DNA of 64,000 nucleotides from Ectobius pallidus (GCA_964059195.1 CAXKWD010000007.1:21649023-21713022), one strand, 5' to 3'; counted from the first letter of the stretch, positions 43,280-55,334 are shown. Made by a program: numbers and translations. Notes: generated by a model not told the origin, from the letters alone.

Positions 43280-43990
43280 GTCTTCCCACGAACATTATAA
43301 ATGTGTATACGAAGTTTCATAAAAATCCGGTAAAGCGTATTTGAGTTTCCGCGTCTTTAAAATAGACACTAAATTGGGTTTTACTTCGGTACCGGTCTAC
43401 CGATTTCGTCCAAAATCAGTACACGTCTTTCCATGTACATTATAAATGGGTATACAAAGTTTCAGGAAAATCCGGTAAAAGATATCTGAGTTATCGCGAC
43501 TTCTTACATATTAACATAAAAGGCACTAAATTGGGCATTATTCCGGTACTGGCCAACCGATTTGGTCGAATATTAATAGACGTCTTTCCATGGACATTAT
43601 AAATGCGTATAGGCTACGTAGTTTCATAAAAATCCGATAAAGCGTATTTGAGTTATTGCGCCTTTAATATAGACACTAAATTGGGTTTTATTCCGGTACC
43701 GGGCAACAGATTAGGTTCAAATTCAATAGGGTACTTTTTGTGGGCGTCGTAAATGCGTATACCAAGTTTCATGGAAATCCGATACAGCGTATTTGAGCTA
43801 TGGCGCCTTTTTAATATAATCAATTAAAATAGGCACTAAATTGGGCATTACTCCGGTACCGATGAACCGATTTGGTTCAATATCAATAGGATTCTTGCCA
43901 TGGACATTATAAATGTGTTTTCCAAGTTTCATGAAAATACGAAAAAGCATATTTGAGTTATGGTGCGTACAGACGCAAGGATGGACAGAC
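43280..43990. repeat. Five-unit minisatellite (~150 bp) interrupted by the LTR element
   Basis: Each unit contains GCACTAAATTGGGCATTA, CCGGTACCGG then ACCGATTTGGT, AATCAATAGACGTCTTTCCA, TGGACATTATAAATGCGTAT and AAGTTTCATGAAAATCCG, then AAAGCGTATTTGAGTTAT. Unit 1 is split by the retrotransposon (33641-33707 and 43280-43360); units 2-5 begin at about 43364, 43524, 43671 and 43828. Confidence 0.85.
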
Positions 43991-44045
43991 GGACAGACAT
44001 TTTTTCGTCCCCCACACAATCTCATAAAGTACCATACTGGCACTT
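43280..44045 (-). mobile_element. Element X, copy 3, left-hand part with minisatellite
   Basis: Read on minus this is the beginning of X: AAGTGCCAGTATGGTACTTT, ATGAGATTGTGTGGGGGACG, a CTGTC-rich stretch, then the repeat array. It continues across the LTR retrotransposon into 33144-33707. The other X copies carry only one unit of the array, so this copy has expanded. The 81-codon minus-strand frame at 43798-44043 is a product of the repeats. Confidence 0.82.
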
Positions 44046-44250
44046 AATAATATTGTAACCCCTGCAGTATTTCTGAGAGTTAGAGGATAAGGTTGGCAGT
44101 AACAACATACAAGAAGATCTGGTTACATACACAAGGTGTGAGAACTATCGAGTTTCTATCACTAAAACCCGTTCGATAAGCACACTTTGAATTTCAGTGA
44201 TGGCTCTCACTCATCAAATACTTGACTGTTTGAAATTTCCTTCAAATCAA

Positions 44251-44665
44251 TCTATATTAATAAAAGGAAGTGTCTGTCCTCCGTCTGTCTGTCTTCCGTC
44301 TGTCTGTCCTCCGTCTGTCTGTCCGCGATGCCCAGCGAAATCTACTGAACGCAGAGATCTGAAATTTTATACATAGGCGGACTAAAGGGTCGGAATGTGC
44401 ACCTCGAAGCCGGAATTTTAATTTTCGCTTTAGTTCGTGAGTTATGAGTGAAAAACGGGCAGAAAACGTGTATTTATTCCGTTTTCGAAGCATGCGTTTT
44501 CAGTAATACAAATCAATTACACTAGGCTTTGGCTATTTTTGTCAAACCTTCGACATAAAAGCATCGCGATCTCTTGAATGTTGTAGCTCACGCTGGTCGA
44601 TTCCTTTGTTTTTAATGTCAAGGCACGCAAACATAATGTGAAATTTTCAACCTACACCGAAGAGG

Positions 44666-44707
<42 letters not shown>

Positions 44708-44713
44708 ATTATT

Positions 44714-44751
<38 letters not shown>

Positions 44752-46203
44752 AGGGATAATCAATATTAGCCTAAATATGATCAAACGTTGTTCGATTTGG
44801 ACGAAACTCACTATACAGGGGTTTTCCGGGCCAAGGAACTCGAATCTGAGGTCGCTTTTACCAGGTGACGCTATCTAATCGTGATATGTAGTCCACATGA
44901 TTTAGGTGTTAATATAATGATTTAACTATTATGCTCTTAATTTTTAATTTTTGAAATAATTATCGCGGGCGAAGCAGCGGGCACATGCTATCTTAAAATA
45001 ATAAAAGGACGTGTATGTCTGTCTGTCCACGATGCCCAGCGAAATCTACTGAACGCAGAGATCTGAAATTTTAAACATAGATGGGCTGAAAGGTGGGCGA
45101 ATGCGCATCGAAGCCGGATTTTTAATTTTAGCTTTCGTTCGCGAGTTGTGAATGAAAAACTGGCAGAAAACGTGATTTTAGCGCTGTCGAAGCATCAGAT
45201 TTCAGTAATACATTTCAATGTCAAATCAATTGCAGTTGGCTTTGTCTATTTTTGTCATACCGTGGTAATAAAAGCATCGCGATCGCTAGAATGTTGTAAG
45301 CCCACGCTGGTCGATTCATTTGTTTAGAATCTCAAGGCCCATAGACATATGAAATTTTCAACCTACACGGAACCCTAAATATGGTCAAACATTGTTCGAT
45401 TTGAACGAAACTCACTATACAGGAGTTTTCTGGGCCAAGGAACTCGAATCTGAGGTCGCTTTTACCAGGGGACGCTACCTAATCGTGGAATGAACTCCAC
45501 GTGATTTAGGTGTTAATAATTATAATGATTTAACTATGCTCTTAATTTTTAGTTTTAATTTTTGAAATAATTATCGCGGGGGAAGCCGCGGGCACATGCG
45601 GGCACATGCTGTTTGTCTGTCTGTCCACGATGCCCATCGAAATCTACTGAACGCAGAGATCTGAAATTTTAAAGATAGATGGACTGAAAGGTGGGCGAAT
45701 GCACCTCGAAGCCGAATTTTTAATTTTAGCTTTCGTTCGCGAGTTATGAGTGAAAAACTGGCAGAGAACGTGATTTTAGCGCTGTCGAAGCATCAGATTT
45801 CAGTAATAACTTACATTTCAATGTCAAATCAATTGCAGTTGGCTTTGTCTATTTTTTGTCATACCGTGGTAATAAAAGCATCGCGATCGCTAGAATGTTG
45901 TAAGCCCACGCTGGTCGATTCATTTGGTTAGAATCTCAAGGCCCATAGACATATGAAATTTTCAACCTACACGGAACCCTAAATATGGTCAAACATTGTT
46001 CGATTTGCACGAAACTCACTATACAGGGATTTTCTGGGCCAAGGAACTCGAATCTGAGATCGCTTTTACCAGGCGACGCTATCTAATCGTGGTACGTAAT
46101 TCACGTGATTTAGGTGTTAATAAATATAATTATTTAACTATTATGCTCTTAATTTTTAATTTTTGAAATAATTATCGCGGGCGAAGCCGCGGGCACATGC
46201 TAG
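44251..46203 (+). mobile_element. Head-to-tail array of three Helitron-like units
   Basis: Unit 1 (44251-44990) begins A|TCTATATTAATAAAAGGAAG and ends GGGCGAAGCAGCGGGCACAT then GCTA. Unit 2 (44991-45610) begins immediately with TCTTAAAATAATAAAAGG. Unit 3 (about 45611-46203) is slightly 5'-truncated and ends CGAAGCCGCGGGCACATG then CTAG|T. All share CGAAATCTACTGAACGCAGA, GAAGCCGGA, TTCGCGAGTTATGAGTG, AAAGCATCGCGATCGC and AGGAACTCGAATCTGAGGTC. The true Helitron terminus is only at the end of unit 3. No Rep/helicase is coded. Confidence 0.82.
44669..44753 (+). repeat. ATT microsatellite in Helitron unit 1
   Basis: An almost pure ATT run with an interior ATC variation; absent at the matching site of units 2 and 3, so it expanded after the units separated. 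Confidence 0.9.
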
Positions 46204-46251
46204 TAATGTATATATGTAATCTGTATATGTAATCTATATACATATATAGAG

Positions 46252-46296
<45 letters not shown>

Positions 46297-47573
46297 AAAG
46301 GCAATGTTAGTTTGGTGTCCTTTATAGACTAAAACCTACTGACCGATGTACGTGCTGTTTTTTGCAATATGATCCGCGCTGTCCAGAGAAGGTTTAAAGC
46401 TATTGAGATCCTCGATATGACCAATAGAAAGAAAGTTAGGGGCCTAAATATTTTATTTAAATATTACACTGGTATTGATCAAATTCAGTTCAGTTCTCAT
46501 GACAACAATATTAAAAGTTTTTTAATTTTTTTAAATTTTATTTTAGACAGCATTTGCCTCCTTATACCCTCTGACGATAAAAATAAACACACAACACACT
46601 GTGACACTGATATTTATGTGTAAAACATTAAAAGACGATTAAAATATATGTACAGATTAAAATTAATCACAAATTACACACAGGTCTATGCTGTAAAAAC
46701 ACTAATATTTGTATATAAAATGAATTTCCCTATTATTGGGAGTCTTTGCACCATACATATGATGGTAATGTCCAAATCTTCAGGATTGTAAAGTGTTCCT
46801 CTCTTGATTGTTTTGTGAAGTTCTTGCAGGATTAAATGCCCATTGTGTTGCAGTGTTGTTTTGATATTGAATATGCATTTTGGCGCAATATATCTACGCC
46901 ATCATCAGTTCCTTGTGTTGTAGAGTCGGAACTTGGGCTTTGGCAGTTGCATTTTATTGGGTTTTGACTAATTATATAATTAGAGAGTCTATTGATATAA
47001 TTCCTTTTTGTAATTCATTAATGGTGAAATAATTATCGGGTGTGATGTATGAAATAGCTTACTCAACCCTGGGCATGGGCAATATAATTTTCTTACATCA
47101 CATTTTTCATTTAGAATGAAAGTATATTGTGGAGAGAGTTTTCAGTTGTCTCGGCCTGCATTTATGACACGATGGGTAGCTATTCCTATAATTTATCAGA
47201 AGTCTGTAAAAAAATCCTTTCGCGTTATTCATCGCTGTAGGTTTTGTATTCGTTGAGAAATAAGAATGTTTATTGTAAGCATTTAAAAAGAGATAAAAGT
47301 AGGATATAAAATTTTTAGTCTACATGCACAGTAAATTATTATGTCTCAGATTTTTTTGTAAAATGTGTGAAAGGCATATTGATTTTCTTTTGATTTTAGC
47401 CCTGAAATGGTTGTATGTCAATATAAAAGTGGAAAATAAAATATTTCTTAAAGGCAGTAAAAAGTTATGTTACCGGAATTTCTGTTTCTTCTTATTTCAA
47501 CCCCTACAAAGCATGCTGTGTAAAAACAACGGGTTGCAAAATTCTAAGTCCTATATGAGCGATAAAACCCATA
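46204..47573. other. No gene; TA microsatellite and second hammerhead-like motif
   Basis: A TA run lies at about 46255-46290. The 84-codon frame at 46369-46623 begins ahead of a basic stretch but matches nothing I know. The hammerhead-like motif is listed separately. The rest is AT-rich and featureless. Confidence 0.5.
46866..46911 (-). ncRNA. Hammerhead-ribozyme-like motif 2
   Basis: Read on minus: GAA, CTGATGA, stem GGCG with a long loop and CGCC, AAAA, mini-palindrome TGCA, TA, then TTC. Compared with motif 1, stem I is GAA/TTC instead of GGA/TCC, stem II GGCG/CGCC instead of GGCATA/TATGCC, and stem III TGCA instead of TGCGCA; every stem still pairs. The core G of GAAA has become A, which should abolish cleavage. 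Confidence 0.45.
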
Positions 47574-48141
47574 TCTAGCGTTTTTTGAGGGAACAGTTTG
47601 AGTGTGATAAGTCGTCCTTCGCTTCTTACTCTAGATACTTTTATCTGTATCTGTATCTGGTACCCTATGATCCCCAGGTGGGGCGAAGGGGCCTCCAATG
47701 GAGGTTTCATTACCTATACTAATTTTGATATGCTTATTTTCCGAGAGAGGGTAGAGGGACAGGTGGTAAGCCCATCGCCTCGCAACCCCCCTCTGGAAAC
47801 TAAGTATTTCTTGGACGTGAAAGGGCCGAGGAATTTTGTCCAGAGGCTCTAATTTAGGCTTGGAGTTCTTTTACGTGCCTTAAATCTACGACACGGGACC
47901 GCCAGCTTAAATTCCCTCCCGGAGGACTCCGTGCCCAGGATTTTTACGTCCTGAAAAATCCATCGTCCGCGGCCGGGTTTGATCCCGCGCCCTGCGGATC
48001 TAGAGGCCGGCACGCTACCACTAGACCACCGCGGCCGACAGATACCTATATAAGGACTTGGAAATCAAAAGTCCTCCATAATTTAATTTTGAAGAACACG
48101 CAAAATATAAAACCCGAGCGACGCCGGGCCGTTTAAACTAG
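47574..48141 (+). mobile_element. Helitron-like element split by a SINE
   Basis: A|TCTAGCGTTTTTTGAGGG at the left and ACCCGAGCGACGCCGGGCC then CTAG at the right match 16543-16719. The interior is interrupted by SINE A (47639-48039). The two remaining parts align with the uninterrupted copy. Confidence 0.75.
47639..48039 (-). mobile_element. SINE family A inserted in a Helitron
   Basis: Read on minus: GGCCGCGGTGGTCTAGTGGT (A box) and GCGGGATCAAACCCGG (B box), GACGTAAAAATCC, CACGGAGTCCTCCGGGAGG, GACGGGATCAT-type end and a GATACA-repeat tail. AGATAC at 47633-47638 and 48040-48045 is a short target duplication. It is the closest relative of 1614-1987. Confidence 0.87.
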
Positions 48142-49358
48142 AAAATTATATAAATCAACAATAATGAGTATATCTATACAGTACGAAAGGCAGATTAAAT
48201 AAATACTGAAACATTAACAATGAATAAATAAATCACAGCAGAGAAACTTAAAATGAAATCTAGAAGTCATGACCCAAATATATGGTTTAAAAATTGGCGA
48301 TAGGCCCTTTCAGTGCCGCAAGTGATAGTTCTGCAAGGATGGTTTTGTACAGAATGAAATTTTTGGAAAACTCATAAAAGCAGTTATGGGATGGTACCAC
48401 GTGGTACAATCATTAATTCTGTTACTGCTCACGCTGGAGAGAAGAAATAATTGGAATTATTCCAATTTCTCGCAGAGTGTTAGAGTCATGTACCAAACAC
48501 AGGTTAGGCTATATATTATTTTTCAGGAACTGGAAGATTATGCTGTTCCAATGAAGCCTTTATGTAGGTCATAAGCAATTCATTCTACAAATACATTCGG
48601 ATCTGTACAAATCTTGATTTTCTTTGTTCCAGGTAAAAGTCACCAGAGTCCAGATTAGCTGTCAGTAAGTGCTACCTTTGTTTCATAGACATAACAGTGT
48701 AAATGATTGTTAATAATTTGACAGTTAAATTGACTGTTAGTTAATTAAGTTAATTTTGTAGCGGCTTTGGTAATTCAAAATTGTAACTGTCAACTTAGTT
48801 GCAACAGATGTTGATGAACTTGACGTTTATAGAAATTAATTGGATTAATTATGTTAAATTGATACACATGATTCAAGTAATTCCAGTATAATTGAACGGC
48901 ACCGACAATTATTCTCATGTCTCTTGGAAAACTTATAGAAAAACTTCACTTAAGCATTCTACGTGATTGCATTCCAGTACACATATTCTTCCATTACCAC
49001 TGTTTCAGAGGCAGACGTACGTGAATATCTTTCTCGCGTACTCAGAGAGAATAATAATTTTATGTGTAGGCCTATGTCGTTTGATATTTTAATCTTACTT
49101 GAGCTTAAGTTGGCTTTTCCATACATGACGAAGAAAATGCCTAGAAAATACAGCTACATATCTTCTTGCGGAGGTATATCTGGGTCAACTTAAATTGTCT
49201 CAAATTGTTGCTTTTATCCGCATCCGTGGTCCCAAAAATATTGGTCGATATCAAGGAAGTACCCTATTTTCTGAAGTCCTTCATAAGTAAGCCTAAGCCT
49301 AGTCGGGAACACACGAAACTGAACTTAAGAAACGAATGACTCATTTAACTCCCTATCC
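48142..49358. other. No gene recognised
   Basis: AT-rich. The frames at 48386-48574 and 48963-49193 lack any domain. Short TTAATT-rich stretches near 48720-48880. Confidence 0.5.
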
Positions 49359-49371
49359 ATCCCTTTCAGGC

Positions 49372-49517
49372 TAGCAATGCCCAGCAAAATCTAGGGCATA
49401 TAGAGATCTGAAATTTTTAACATAGAAGGGCTGAAGGGTGTCCGAATGCACCACATAGACGGATTTCTTTATTTTAGCTTTCGTTTGCGTGTTATGAGTT
49501 AAAAACTGGCAGAAAAG
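49372..49517 (+). mobile_element. Helitron-like internal fragment
   Basis: AATGCCCAGCAAAATCTA, GAGATCTGAAATTTTTAACA, TTTCGTTTGCGTGTTATGAG and AAAACTGGCAGAAAA match the 5' half of the units at 44251-46203. Neither terminus is present. Confidence 0.68.
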
Positions 49518-49632
49518 TAATGAATATGTCAGTATGCACTGAGGATGTACATTACTTTGTCGACTTATAACTTGAAATTCATTATTTTATGCCTGTTACG
49601 AAATATTTAAAGTCGACATTCAATGTGCATTA

Positions 49633-50017
49633 GAGCCTTTTTCACACTGGGTCACTTGTGACGGTCACCGGCGAAGATGCATTGGTTTAAATGGGAGCAT
49701 TCACACTGGGACACTTGTGACGGCCACAGCATTTCATGAATGCCAAAAATGCAAGTTGTATATATTATACATAATTCAATTGTATAATGGAGCTCAGCGA
49801 AACTAGTTATCCAGCCATGAGTTTAAATTTGATTAATACTGAATATTTTATAAGTGAAGTGGAATGTCGACCTGCCATTTAGGATGTCAAAAGCGATTAC
49901 AAATTGTTTTATCCTGTAGCTACTATTGGCAGTACTAGCGGTGACCGTCACAAGTGACCCAGGTGTGTTCACAGCAAAACTGGTAACCGTCACAAGTGAC
50001 TCAGTATGAATAATCCC
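49633..50017. mobile_element. PIF/Harbinger-like MITE with TTA TSD
   Basis: The left end GAGCCTTTTTCACACTGGGT and the right end (reverse complement GGGATTATTCATACTGAGTC) are inverted, continuing inward through CACTTGTGACGGT(C/T)ACC. TTA flanks both sides (49630-49632, 50018-50020), as in PIF/Harbinger elements. CACTTGTGACGG-like motifs appear twice at each end, forming subterminal repeats. No transposase inside. Confidence 0.78.
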
Positions 50018-50547
50018 TTAGATTCATGAAACAACTTGAGGACGTTTAGTCTTTTTGATAACGCATTCGTACGTTCTTCTGGATTAGCGTTTAATACATT
50101 CTCACTTTGATGGAATGGACACTCGTGCAGTAAGCGCTATAAGCCTGCAAAGTGCATAACGAGTGCTTTGTTGCTGCTCCCAGGAGCAGATCCATAATAC
50201 GCTGTATACTTCTTTCTGACAGCAGTATTAATGTCCTATTATATTCGCTGTCAAAGAATGATAATTTATACCTTGAATATTCTAATCTTAAGCACGGGAA
50301 GGCTTAACAGCTAAAACTGTGAGAAAGGCTGTCAGAATTTGATATGGATTCGATATCAGAGACAGAATCAAAGCTAGTAAGTTTGCTAATTGGAAGAAGC
50401 GACTACCTTTCTGATTTCCGTTCGCTGATGAAATGTCCACAGATCTCTGAATATATCAGAAAGGCGACATGACAACTTTGCAGTCCAGAACGCCAGCAAA
50501 TAAAGCAGTGGTCATGTACTCGTCTAATCTTTACACCAAGAAAACCA
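50018..50547. other. No gene recognised
   Basis: AT-rich sequence without long frames or repeat ends. Confidence 0.5.
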
Positions 50548-50625
50548 CCATTAACGGCCGTAGATCTCCGTATGCTGACCACATGCCCCCAATCCTGCTA
50601 TCTGCCTCCAGGGATGTGCGACACA
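50548..50625 (+). mobile_element. SINE family E fragment
   Basis: CCATTAACGGCCGTAGATCT, GTATGCTGACCACATGCCCC and CAATCCTGCTATCTGCCTCC correspond to 22840-22905 of the fuller copy. Only the body survives. Confidence 0.7.
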
Positions 50626-50639
50626 GAGTTTAGTTTAGT

Positions 50640-51140
50640 TTTTAGTTTATCACTAGGGGAAGGCATTTAATTACCATAAAACAGTGAAAAAATGCAAAAC
50701 AGAAATGCAATTATGACCTAAATTAGTGAAAAACGACCAAAATTAAAAAAAAAGACCAATAAATTCATCATTATTACTTATAATTAGTTTTTAAGTAATC
50801 AATTCAATGGATGACAGTGCGTTAGCGAAAAAGAAATTCTTTCTGAACTGGCATGCCCATCAAATTGCCTCTAGCAAATATGTGACATTTAAAAAGAAGA
50901 AAAAAAATTATTGGACAAGACAAACTGCTGTGGTGTTTACAATAAACCTGAATTAAAATGAACCGTAACACTTGGCGGAGATTCTCAAATAAAACGATTA
51001 TCTGTTGTCTGAAAGTAACGATTTGTACATGGAAAAGCTCCTCTCTACCTCCACTGAAACTTTAGCTAAAATTCCGAAAATGATCTAAAAATTGCCAAAA
51101 AAAGACATGTCTCTTGAAAATGACGAAACATTCTATATAA
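50640..51140. mobile_element. Possible decayed hAT-MITE relative
   Basis: GACCTAAATTAGTGAAAAAC, AAAAAAAAAGACC and the right-hand AAGACATGTCTCTTGAAAAT resemble the interior and subterminal ACATGTCAT region of 58303-58895. Terminal repeats and a target duplication are not recognisable, so this is tentative. Confidence 0.35.
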
Positions 51141-51673
51141 AGCAAAAAATTCAAAAACAAATTGCCGTTATTTAATCAATTATTTCATGACACACAATTA
51201 TATATACAAGCTATCTTTCAACCTTCACATAAAAAAGATGCAAAATCATCAAATGCCTTATCCTACTTATCACATAATTATTGCGCGATGGATATCACAG
51301 AATATCACTATAATAGGCTACCAAACCAGTTTTTTCAATAATTCTAGTAATATAATTGGGAAAATTAACTTTACATATTACAAATTTACAAAAATAAAAC
51401 CGATTTCGTTTAAGAAATACATTGTAAGAAGTGCGTTTTTATTGGACAATTCACGTTACTAATAAGTTTATTTTCAAATGCATTAGTCATTAGCAAACGT
51501 TATTAGGCCAAAGAAGATACTTTTCACTGGCAAATGTTTAATGAGGAAATATTCATTGAGTTCTGTGAGGGTCCAGAAGAAGAGAACTGGGTATGTTTTT
51601 ATAAGAGGTCTCAGGGATCAGTTCGAAAACCTGGGTACCCGGATAAGTGTCATTCTATAGATTATAGCATGTA
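51141..51673. other. No gene recognised
   Basis: A 91-codon plus-strand frame (51187-51462) is rich in I, N, Y and K, as expected from AT-rich DNA, with no motif. Confidence 0.5.
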
Positions 51674-52115
51674 GTCCACCGTTGAAACATAGGGGATGCG
51701 TTCGATCTCCTCACGCAGCGGGCGCGGAATCGATTCCTGATCGGGACAGGTTTCTTAGGTGTGGCTTTTCCGGGGTTTTGCATCAACTGTGAGATGAATG
51801 TCGTGAAACTTAGAACCTTATGGTCCCCGGACATCATCTAGCCTAATTATTATCTTCATTCCACCCTCGCCATGTTCGGCATAAAAGTGCGTGTGTGTGA
51901 TGTGCCTCGTCCTATGTGTTCGTGTTGTCTCGGAGGTGGCACCGGCATTGGGCTAATCACCCATCCGGGAAGGCCTTCCATCTCCTTATCTGGTCGAAAA
52001 GTGTGTATGTGATCCACAAAAAATCCCTCACCGACAGGTCGCAGTCCTGTCAGGCCCAGGCGGCGTGGTTCGCATAGACTATACGTCCCTACAACGGGAG
52101 AGGTTAAACTAAGAA
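51674..52115 (+). mobile_element. SINE family C, full-length but diverged
   Basis: The head has GGATGCGTTCGATCTCC, then GGAATCGATTCCTGATCGGG (B-box region). The body has TTTTCCGGGGTTTTGCATCA, CTTATGGTCCCCGGACATC, TCGTGTTGTCTCGGAGGTGG, CATCCGGGAAGGCCTTCC and CCTCACCGACAGGTCGCAG. The minus-strand frame at 51856-52170 is a shadow of this repeat. Confidence 0.85.
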
Positions 52116-53000
52116 GAATAAAGTTATTAGGGCCTAGGCCTATATACCTGAGGTTAATAATAACAACCAAATAGATTAATTAATATATGCTTGATGAATT
52201 TCTCTATTTTCTTACTAAAGAAGGTGGAAGCGTATTGTAGTATGGTGGAAGAAATCGCCTTTAGACCTATTTGCCTGTGAATCTACAGATATGGTATTCT
52301 GAATACGGCGAAAGGATTCGTAATTCCAAAAATGTTTCGTTCTATTTAGGCAACTTTGAGGACTCTGAGAGAGAGAAAAATCTCTTAAAACTCCCCTTTA
52401 GCCCCCTTTACAGAAATTCATCCAGTTGACTTTTTAAAAATATATTTTGGCTAATTGACATATCTTTGCTTTAGGATTAGGCCACAGCTCTTAACATTTC
52501 ACATGTCAAATGAATGGGTATCTTAAGAAACTGGTCACAGAGAATAGGCATATATGGAAAAAAAAAAACACTAAACTTTAAACTATTTTGAACTTCAGTA
52601 ATAGAACACTATAGCTACAAATGTTGGAGATAATTCGTTGTTGCTGTTGATGTTGCATAGAACGCTGTTCAAGCAAGATTCAAACCGAACGACTGGCTGT
52701 ATTACCTCTTTCGGATCAAAGCCGGAGACAGATAGATGATATCAGTGGCAACATATGCCGTCCAGAATTTTAAAAAAATCACTCACCGCAAAAATGTGAC
52801 GCTAAAAGATGTTGTACCTTGCACGCGTGTATTTACGATCCTGCAAATTCCTCTTAGAAGTGTTCTACATGCAATACTATAAGTAAGAATGCCTATGCTT
52901 ACACTTCTGCGTCTGTTACATGATATATTTTAGAGGGTGCTCATCATCTTCTTCTCTCTTCTGTAAAGTAGTAGTTACACGAACATTACCAGGAAGCTTA
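52116..53000. other. No gene recognised
   Basis: Mostly AT-rich. CTCCCCTTTAGCCCCCTTT near 52390 is a local C-rich patch without assignment. Confidence 0.5.
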
Positions 53001-53660
53001 GGCCTATAGAACATGCTCACTTCGCTCGTTGGGGGCTCTGCCCTCAAAACCCACTGAGGTCCTCGAATTTTTTTTTTTTTTTTTTAACACTGACACTGTA
53101 TCGGAGTTAGAGTTTGTGTATTTAGACTGCCTTATAGCCTATTACCTTTAGCCATAAGAAACCTAATAAATTGCGGGAAGAATTTTTTCGGGATAATAAA
53201 ATTAAAATTTGAAATTTTTGGAATTTTGCAGTCGGTTACAAACTAGAAGGTAGCTCATCTGAAAGTGGGTAAACATTAATGTCAGTACATTGAATCTGTG
53301 AGTCAGGTGAGAAAATATTTGTTCATGCCCAGGTAAGAGAAAGTACATTTCACTCTACATTATTGACTTACGGAAATTATTTCTATCGCTAGGATGTCTA
53401 ATTAATTGTCAGAGCCCAGTGTATTTCAACTTTCAAAGCCCTATGTAAACACTGCAAACAATATTGTTGTCATGAGAACTGAGCAGGGACTTAAAGCTGC
53501 GTCCGCCATTGAAGTTTTTTCGGGCAAAAAAGAAAATCAACGTATTGGAATTTTTCCATCGATTATATGCTAAAAGCTATAAGTGTGCCAAATGTCATGT
53601 TTTTAGGTCATCTGGAAGTGGGCGAGTGAGTCAGTCATGTGGCTTTATATTATAGAGACG
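53001..53660 (+). mobile_element. Decayed Helitron-like relative of 10723-11804
   Basis: GCTCACTTCGCTCGTTGGGG near the start, AGCTCATCTGAAAGTGGGTA, AACATTAATGTCAGT and ATGTGGCTTTATATTATAG near the end all recur in 10723-11804, in order. The long satellite is missing and the terminal CTAG is not found. Confidence 0.65.
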
Positions 53661-54555
53661 TGGGGACAACAGGAGATTGCAGAGAGAGCAAGAGTAGGGG
53701 TATTTGTTTCTTGCCTCATGGTTCACGAGTTCTCTAGGTGACAGATAACACCGTTTTCACGGAAAAAAAAGTTTTAAACGAAACATAATAGCGGTATGCT
53801 CTTCACAATGTCTTTTTGTTTTGTTTTGTGTTTTTGTTTTTTTTGTTTGTTTTTTTGTTTTTTGTTGTTTTGTTTTTTTGTTTGTTGTCTTTAAAGATTC
53901 GATTCTCTTTGATTAAATGCGTTTTCTTTTTGGTCATCCTTCTAAGTCATAGCTGCACGGTATTAGGCCTATAATAGGTAATCCCACGAGAGATCTTATC
54001 GATATATTCGAGAGAACGAAGTTATCTGAAGAAACTGGTAATATTGAGTGGGATTTATAAATAAACAAGAACAATGTGTAGCCTATTGGATAAAATTTAG
54101 GCAATGAAAGGAATGGGCTATAGGCCTATCTCAAGTTGCAGAAGCTAATCACAATACTGTACCGTACTTTATCACGTTTGGTTTGGTTTGGTTTATTTCT
54201 TTCTGAAACAGTTCGCTGCTGCAAGTCGTTGACATGTAAAAGAACATTACTGTTTTAATTCCCCAACTCTCCATCTATTGTATGAATGCCGGTAACCGGT
54301 TTAACCGTTCGTAGATATCCATAACCTTACATCATCAGCTTTTTAAAATATGCTCCCTATAATAACTCTGAGCTGTGCTTGTGTTTGTAGCAATATTAAT
54401 TCCATTGAGAAGGTATAACATTAGTAACATTTTCCGAAAGATTATATTCAGCTTATATCGCATTAGAATCAGCCACATATTACTTAAATAAGATTACACT
54501 TTTCATCACATTAGACTTCTTAATTATACCTATTGCAGAATAACCTTGATGTCAA
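53661..54555. other. No gene; T/G-rich low-complexity tract
   Basis: About 53815-53890 is an irregular GTTTT/TTTTTG tract. The remainder has no gene signal. Confidence 0.55.
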
Positions 54556-55244
54556 TCTAATATAGAATAAGTGTGCGTCTGTCTTTTTATTTGATGTCTA
54601 AAAATTTTAACATACGTTGACTGAAGGGGATCCGAATGCAACTCGATGTCGGAATATTAATTTTCGATTTCTTACGCGACTTATGAGTGAAAAACCGGCA
54701 GAAAACGTATTTTTTTAGAGCTTTCGCACCAGTTTTTGCTAAGAATTATAGGTAACTGTGAAATTAATTGCAGGTTGCCTTGCTCTATTGCAATAGCAAC
54801 TGGGAAAGAAGAGCATTGCTGAAATAGAGCAATCATCACGAAGTCGAGAAAGACTATCACTTATCATTCCACTGTCACTTAAAACTGTAGGATTCGATCT
54901 TCTGAAACCTTCTTCTATGGCTCTATGCTCTTCGCACAGTCAACTAGGCCTACAGTCCGCGGATTGTTCAAGAGTTTGAAATGCAAGCAAAAAACATAAG
55001 CTCTTTAAGAAAAAGTTTTTTTATAATACCGGGTCTTTTATATTGTTTTAGTATAATTTGTACAACCATCAACCCGGTATGCTAATCATTGAAAGTGTAA
55101 ATTAAAAATAAAATGGTAATTTATATAAATACAATGTAAGTGTTAAGAAATTTATATGTTTTAATTATTTTGCCGTTAAAATGATTTCAAAAATCTAGTG
55201 ATTGAATTAATAGGCAAACCGCGGGCGAAGCTGCTGGTTTCTAA
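54556..55244 (+). mobile_element. Helitron-like element, diverged
   Basis: TCTAATATAGAATAAGTGTG begins it; ATGCAACTCGATGTCGGAAT, CTTATGAGTGAAAAACCGGC and the end CCGCGGGCGAAGCTGCTGG then CTAA complete the order. The terminal CTAG has changed to CTAA. Confidence 0.62.
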
Positions 55245-55334
55245 TGTGTAGCCTATAGTGGTGTTGATCATCACCGCTATCTGCTTTACCTTCTTAATTT
55301 CCTAAATCAATCAACAATCATTTTCAAGTTGTTT

